Shown here piece after piece: positions 5,581 through 7,006 of a DNA stretch of 7,006 nt. Below the pieces are notes generated by a model. It was given only the letters and a program-made list of their open reading frames with translations, was not told the origin of the DNA and searched no databases. This DNA comes from Microbacterium sp. Its GTDB lineage: Bacteria > Actinomycetota > Actinomycetes > Actinomycetales > Microbacteriaceae. Numbering within the stretch: the stretch's first letter is position 1; each line of letters starts with the position of its first letter. Both the position numbers and the translations under genes were made by a program. Where the stretch lies: contig QFPD01000108.1 in assembly GCA_003248845.1 (NCBI GenBank), forward strand, positions 1-7,006, read 5' to 3'.

Positions 5581-6921
5581 GTGACCGAACGCACCCTCGT
5601 CAGCCAGCTGCAGTCCCGCGAAGACGGACCCGTCCGGGTCTCCGGATGGGTCGAGACCGTCCGCGATCAGAAGAAGGTGCAGTTCGTCATCCTGCGCGAT
5701 GAGACCGGCGCCGTGCAGCTCGTGAACCCCGCGACCCGTCCCGACCCGGAAGCCGCGGACCAGGATGCTGAGGCACTCGCCCTCACCGCCCTCATCTCCG
5801 AGATGTCCACGGGCACCTTCTTGACCGTCACGGGCGAACTGAAGCACGACGAGCGCGTCAAGCTCGGCGGCGTGGAGATCAAGATCGCGTCCCTCGAGAT
5901 CGCGGCATCCGCCCTCCCCGAGACGCCGATCGCGGCCGACAGCGGCCTCGACAAGCGCATGGACTGGCGTTTCATCGACCTGCGCCAGCGCCGCAACGCT
6001 CTCATCTTCCGTATTCAGACGACGCTCGAGCACGCGATGCGCTCGTACTGGATCGACCGCGACTACATCGAGATCCACTCGCCCAAGCTCATGTCGATGC
6101 CCGCCGAGGGCAACGCCGAACTCTTCGCCCTGGAGTATTTCGGCGACCAGACGGCGTACCTCGCGCAGAGCCCGCAGCATTACAAGCAGATGGCGCAGGC
6201 CGCCGGCTTCGGCAAAGTCTTCGAGATCAGCGATGTCTTCCGCGCCGACCCGTCGTTCACGAGCCGCCATGCGACGGAGTTCACCTCGATCGACGCCGAG
6301 ATCAGCTGGATCGACTCGTACGAGGACGTCGCCCGGATGCAGGAGGACCTCCTCGCCGCTGCGTTCCAGGCGGTGAAGGACAAGCACGGCGACGAGATCA
6401 AGGAACTTTTCGACGTCGACGTCGTCGTTCCGACGCTGCCCTTCCCGCGGATCCCGCTCGCCGAGGCGCGCGAGATCGTGAAGGCGCGCGGCTACGACAT
6501 CCCCCGCACCGACGGTGACCTCGATCCCGAGGGCGAGCGCCAGATCTCGGCGCACGTGCGCGAGACGTACGGACATCAGTTCGTGTTCATCACGGACTAT
6601 CACCCCGAGATCCGGCCGTTCTACCACATGCGCGACGCCGAGACGGGGCTCACGACGAGCTACGACCTGCTGTTCCAGGGCACCGAGATCACGACGGGTG
6701 CGCAGCGCGAGCACCGCATCGACGTGCTCGAGGCGCAGGCACTCGAGAAGGGCCTGTCGCTCGAGGGCCTCGCCCACTACCTCGACTTCTTCCGCTACGG
6801 CGTCCCGCCGCATGGTGGCTTCGGCATGGGCCTCGCGCGCGTGCTGATGCTGATGCTCGGGCAGGACTCGATCCGCGAGGTCACGTACCTCTTCCGCGGG
6901 CCGACCCGCCTGGCGCCGTAA
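5581..6921 (+). CDS. aspS: Aspartate--tRNA ligase, archaeal/eukaryotic type (possibly non-discriminating, Asp/Asn)
   Basis: A 446-residue class II aminoacyl-tRNA synthetase that charges tRNA(Asp), and perhaps tRNA(Asn), with aspartate. The N-terminal OB-fold anticodon-binding domain (about 1-110) has VSGWVETVRD. The catalytic core carries YIEIHSPKL (162-170), the flipping-loop motif SPQHYKQM (197-204), motif 2 FRADPSFTSRHATEF (220-234), GTEITTGAQREHR (367-379) and motif 3 GGFGMGLAR (412-420). It is about 140 residues shorter than the usual bacterial enzyme because it lacks the GAD insertion, which marks the archaeal type. The site that in archaeal enzymes separates discriminating (Trp) from non-discriminating (His) forms is Glu24 here. 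If non-discriminating, GatCAB would convert Asp-tRNA(Asn). The start is GTG at 5581, eight bases after a TAGACT box. A phosphatase gene follows after 15 bases. Confidence 0.95.
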   Translation: MTERTLVSQLQSREDGPVRVSGWVETVRDQKKVQFVILRDETGAVQLVNPATRPDPEAADQDAEALALTALISEMSTGTFLTVTGELKHDERVKLGGVEIKIASLEIAASALPETPIAADSGLDKRMDWRFIDLRQRRNALIFRIQTTLEHAMRSYWIDRDYIEIHSPKLMSMPAEGNAELFALEYFGDQTAYLAQSPQHYKQMAQAAGFGKVFEISDVFRADPSFTSRHATEFTSIDAEISWIDSYEDVARMQEDLLAAAFQAVKDKHGDEIKELFDVDVVVPTLPFPRIPLAEAREIVKARGYDIPRTDGDLDPEGERQISAHVRETYGHQFVFITDYHPEIRPFYHMRDAETGLTTSYDLLFQGTEITTGAQREHRIDVLEAQALEKGLSLEGLAHYLDFFRYGVPPHGGFGMGLARVLMLMLGQDSIREVTYLFRGPTRLAP

Positions 6922-6924
6922 GGC

Positions 6925-6928
6925 AGGG
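6925..6928 (+). promoter_or_regulatory. Shine-Dalgarno-like site for the phosphatase gene
   Basis: AGGG just after the aspS stop, eight bases before the GTG at 6937 but only two before the in-frame GTG at 6931. The spacing decides for 6937 as the start. Confidence 0.4.
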
Positions 6929-6936
6929 TCGTGGCG

Positions 6937-7006
6937 GTGACGATCGAGGGATTGCACAACTTCCGCGACACGGGCGGCGTCGCCCTCGCGGAGGGCGGCG
7001 TCACGC
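6937..7006 (+). CDS. Tyrosine-protein phosphatase family protein, N-terminus only (cut by window edge)
   Basis: Only the first 23 codons are in the window, reading MTIEGLHNFRDTGGVALAEG and on. The NFRDxGG motif (residues 8-14) is the N-terminal signature of the Y_phosphatase3 type of bacterial tyrosine/serine phosphatases, in which it precedes the distant HCxxxxxR catalytic loop. That loop lies outside the window, so catalytic competence cannot be judged. The start is chosen at GTG 6937 from the spacing to AGGG at 6925; an in-frame GTG at 6931 would add two residues. It begins 15 bases after aspS on the same strand and is probably cotranscribed with it. The link between the two is likely only positional. 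Confidence 0.75.
   Translation, partial: MTIEGLHNFRDTGGVALAEGGVT

Noticed and set aside
5356..6957. 533-codon open frame on the minus strand, opposite aspS
   Set aside because: It overlaps aspS along its full length, has low-complexity Arg/Val/Leu composition and no recognisable motif; it is a mirror of aspS codon bias.

Overview
The window is very GC-rich, uses GTG starts freely, has tightly overlapping genes, and shows TAGxxT -10 boxes placed 6-8 bases before start codons (leaderless transcription). Together with an archaeal-type AspRS and a CcdA/TlpA cytochrome c maturation cluster, this points to an actinobacterium, most likely Micrococcales (Microbacteriaceae-like, e.g. Microbacterium). 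The genus is inferred; no marker gene was searched.

Layout. From 1 to 1575, minus strand, lies a cytochrome c maturation transcription unit: a histidine phosphatase (first gene), a TlpA/ResA-like lipoprotein thioredoxin (1-base overlap), and the N-terminal part of CcdA running off the left edge. From 1630 to 4805, minus strand, are four closely packed genes. In order of transcription they are a radical SAM protein of the COG1964 / tetraether-lipid-synthase-like type, a small two-helix membrane protein (4-base overlap), a divergent Lgt-like membrane protein (2-base gap), and a proline-rich three-helix membrane protein (17-base overlap). A DedA-family membrane protein (4832-5491) lies 26 bases upstream on the same strand. 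From 5492 to 5580 is a divergent promoter region. From 5581, plus strand, is a complete archaeal/eukaryotic-type AspRS, followed after 15 bases by the start of a NFRD-motif tyrosine phosphatase that runs off the right edge.

The part most worth attention is the cluster 1630-5491. It holds a multi-Fe-S radical SAM enzyme of a family that includes the archaeal lipid-coupling enzyme Tes, an Lgt-like protein that has lost residues critical in true Lgt, a small membrane partner and a DedA-type lipid transporter. I infer an uncharacterised lipid or lipoprotein modification system; the chemistry and substrate cannot be read from sequence alone. The remaining genes are ordinary housekeeping functions. 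No tRNA, rRNA, CRISPR array or mobile element was seen.
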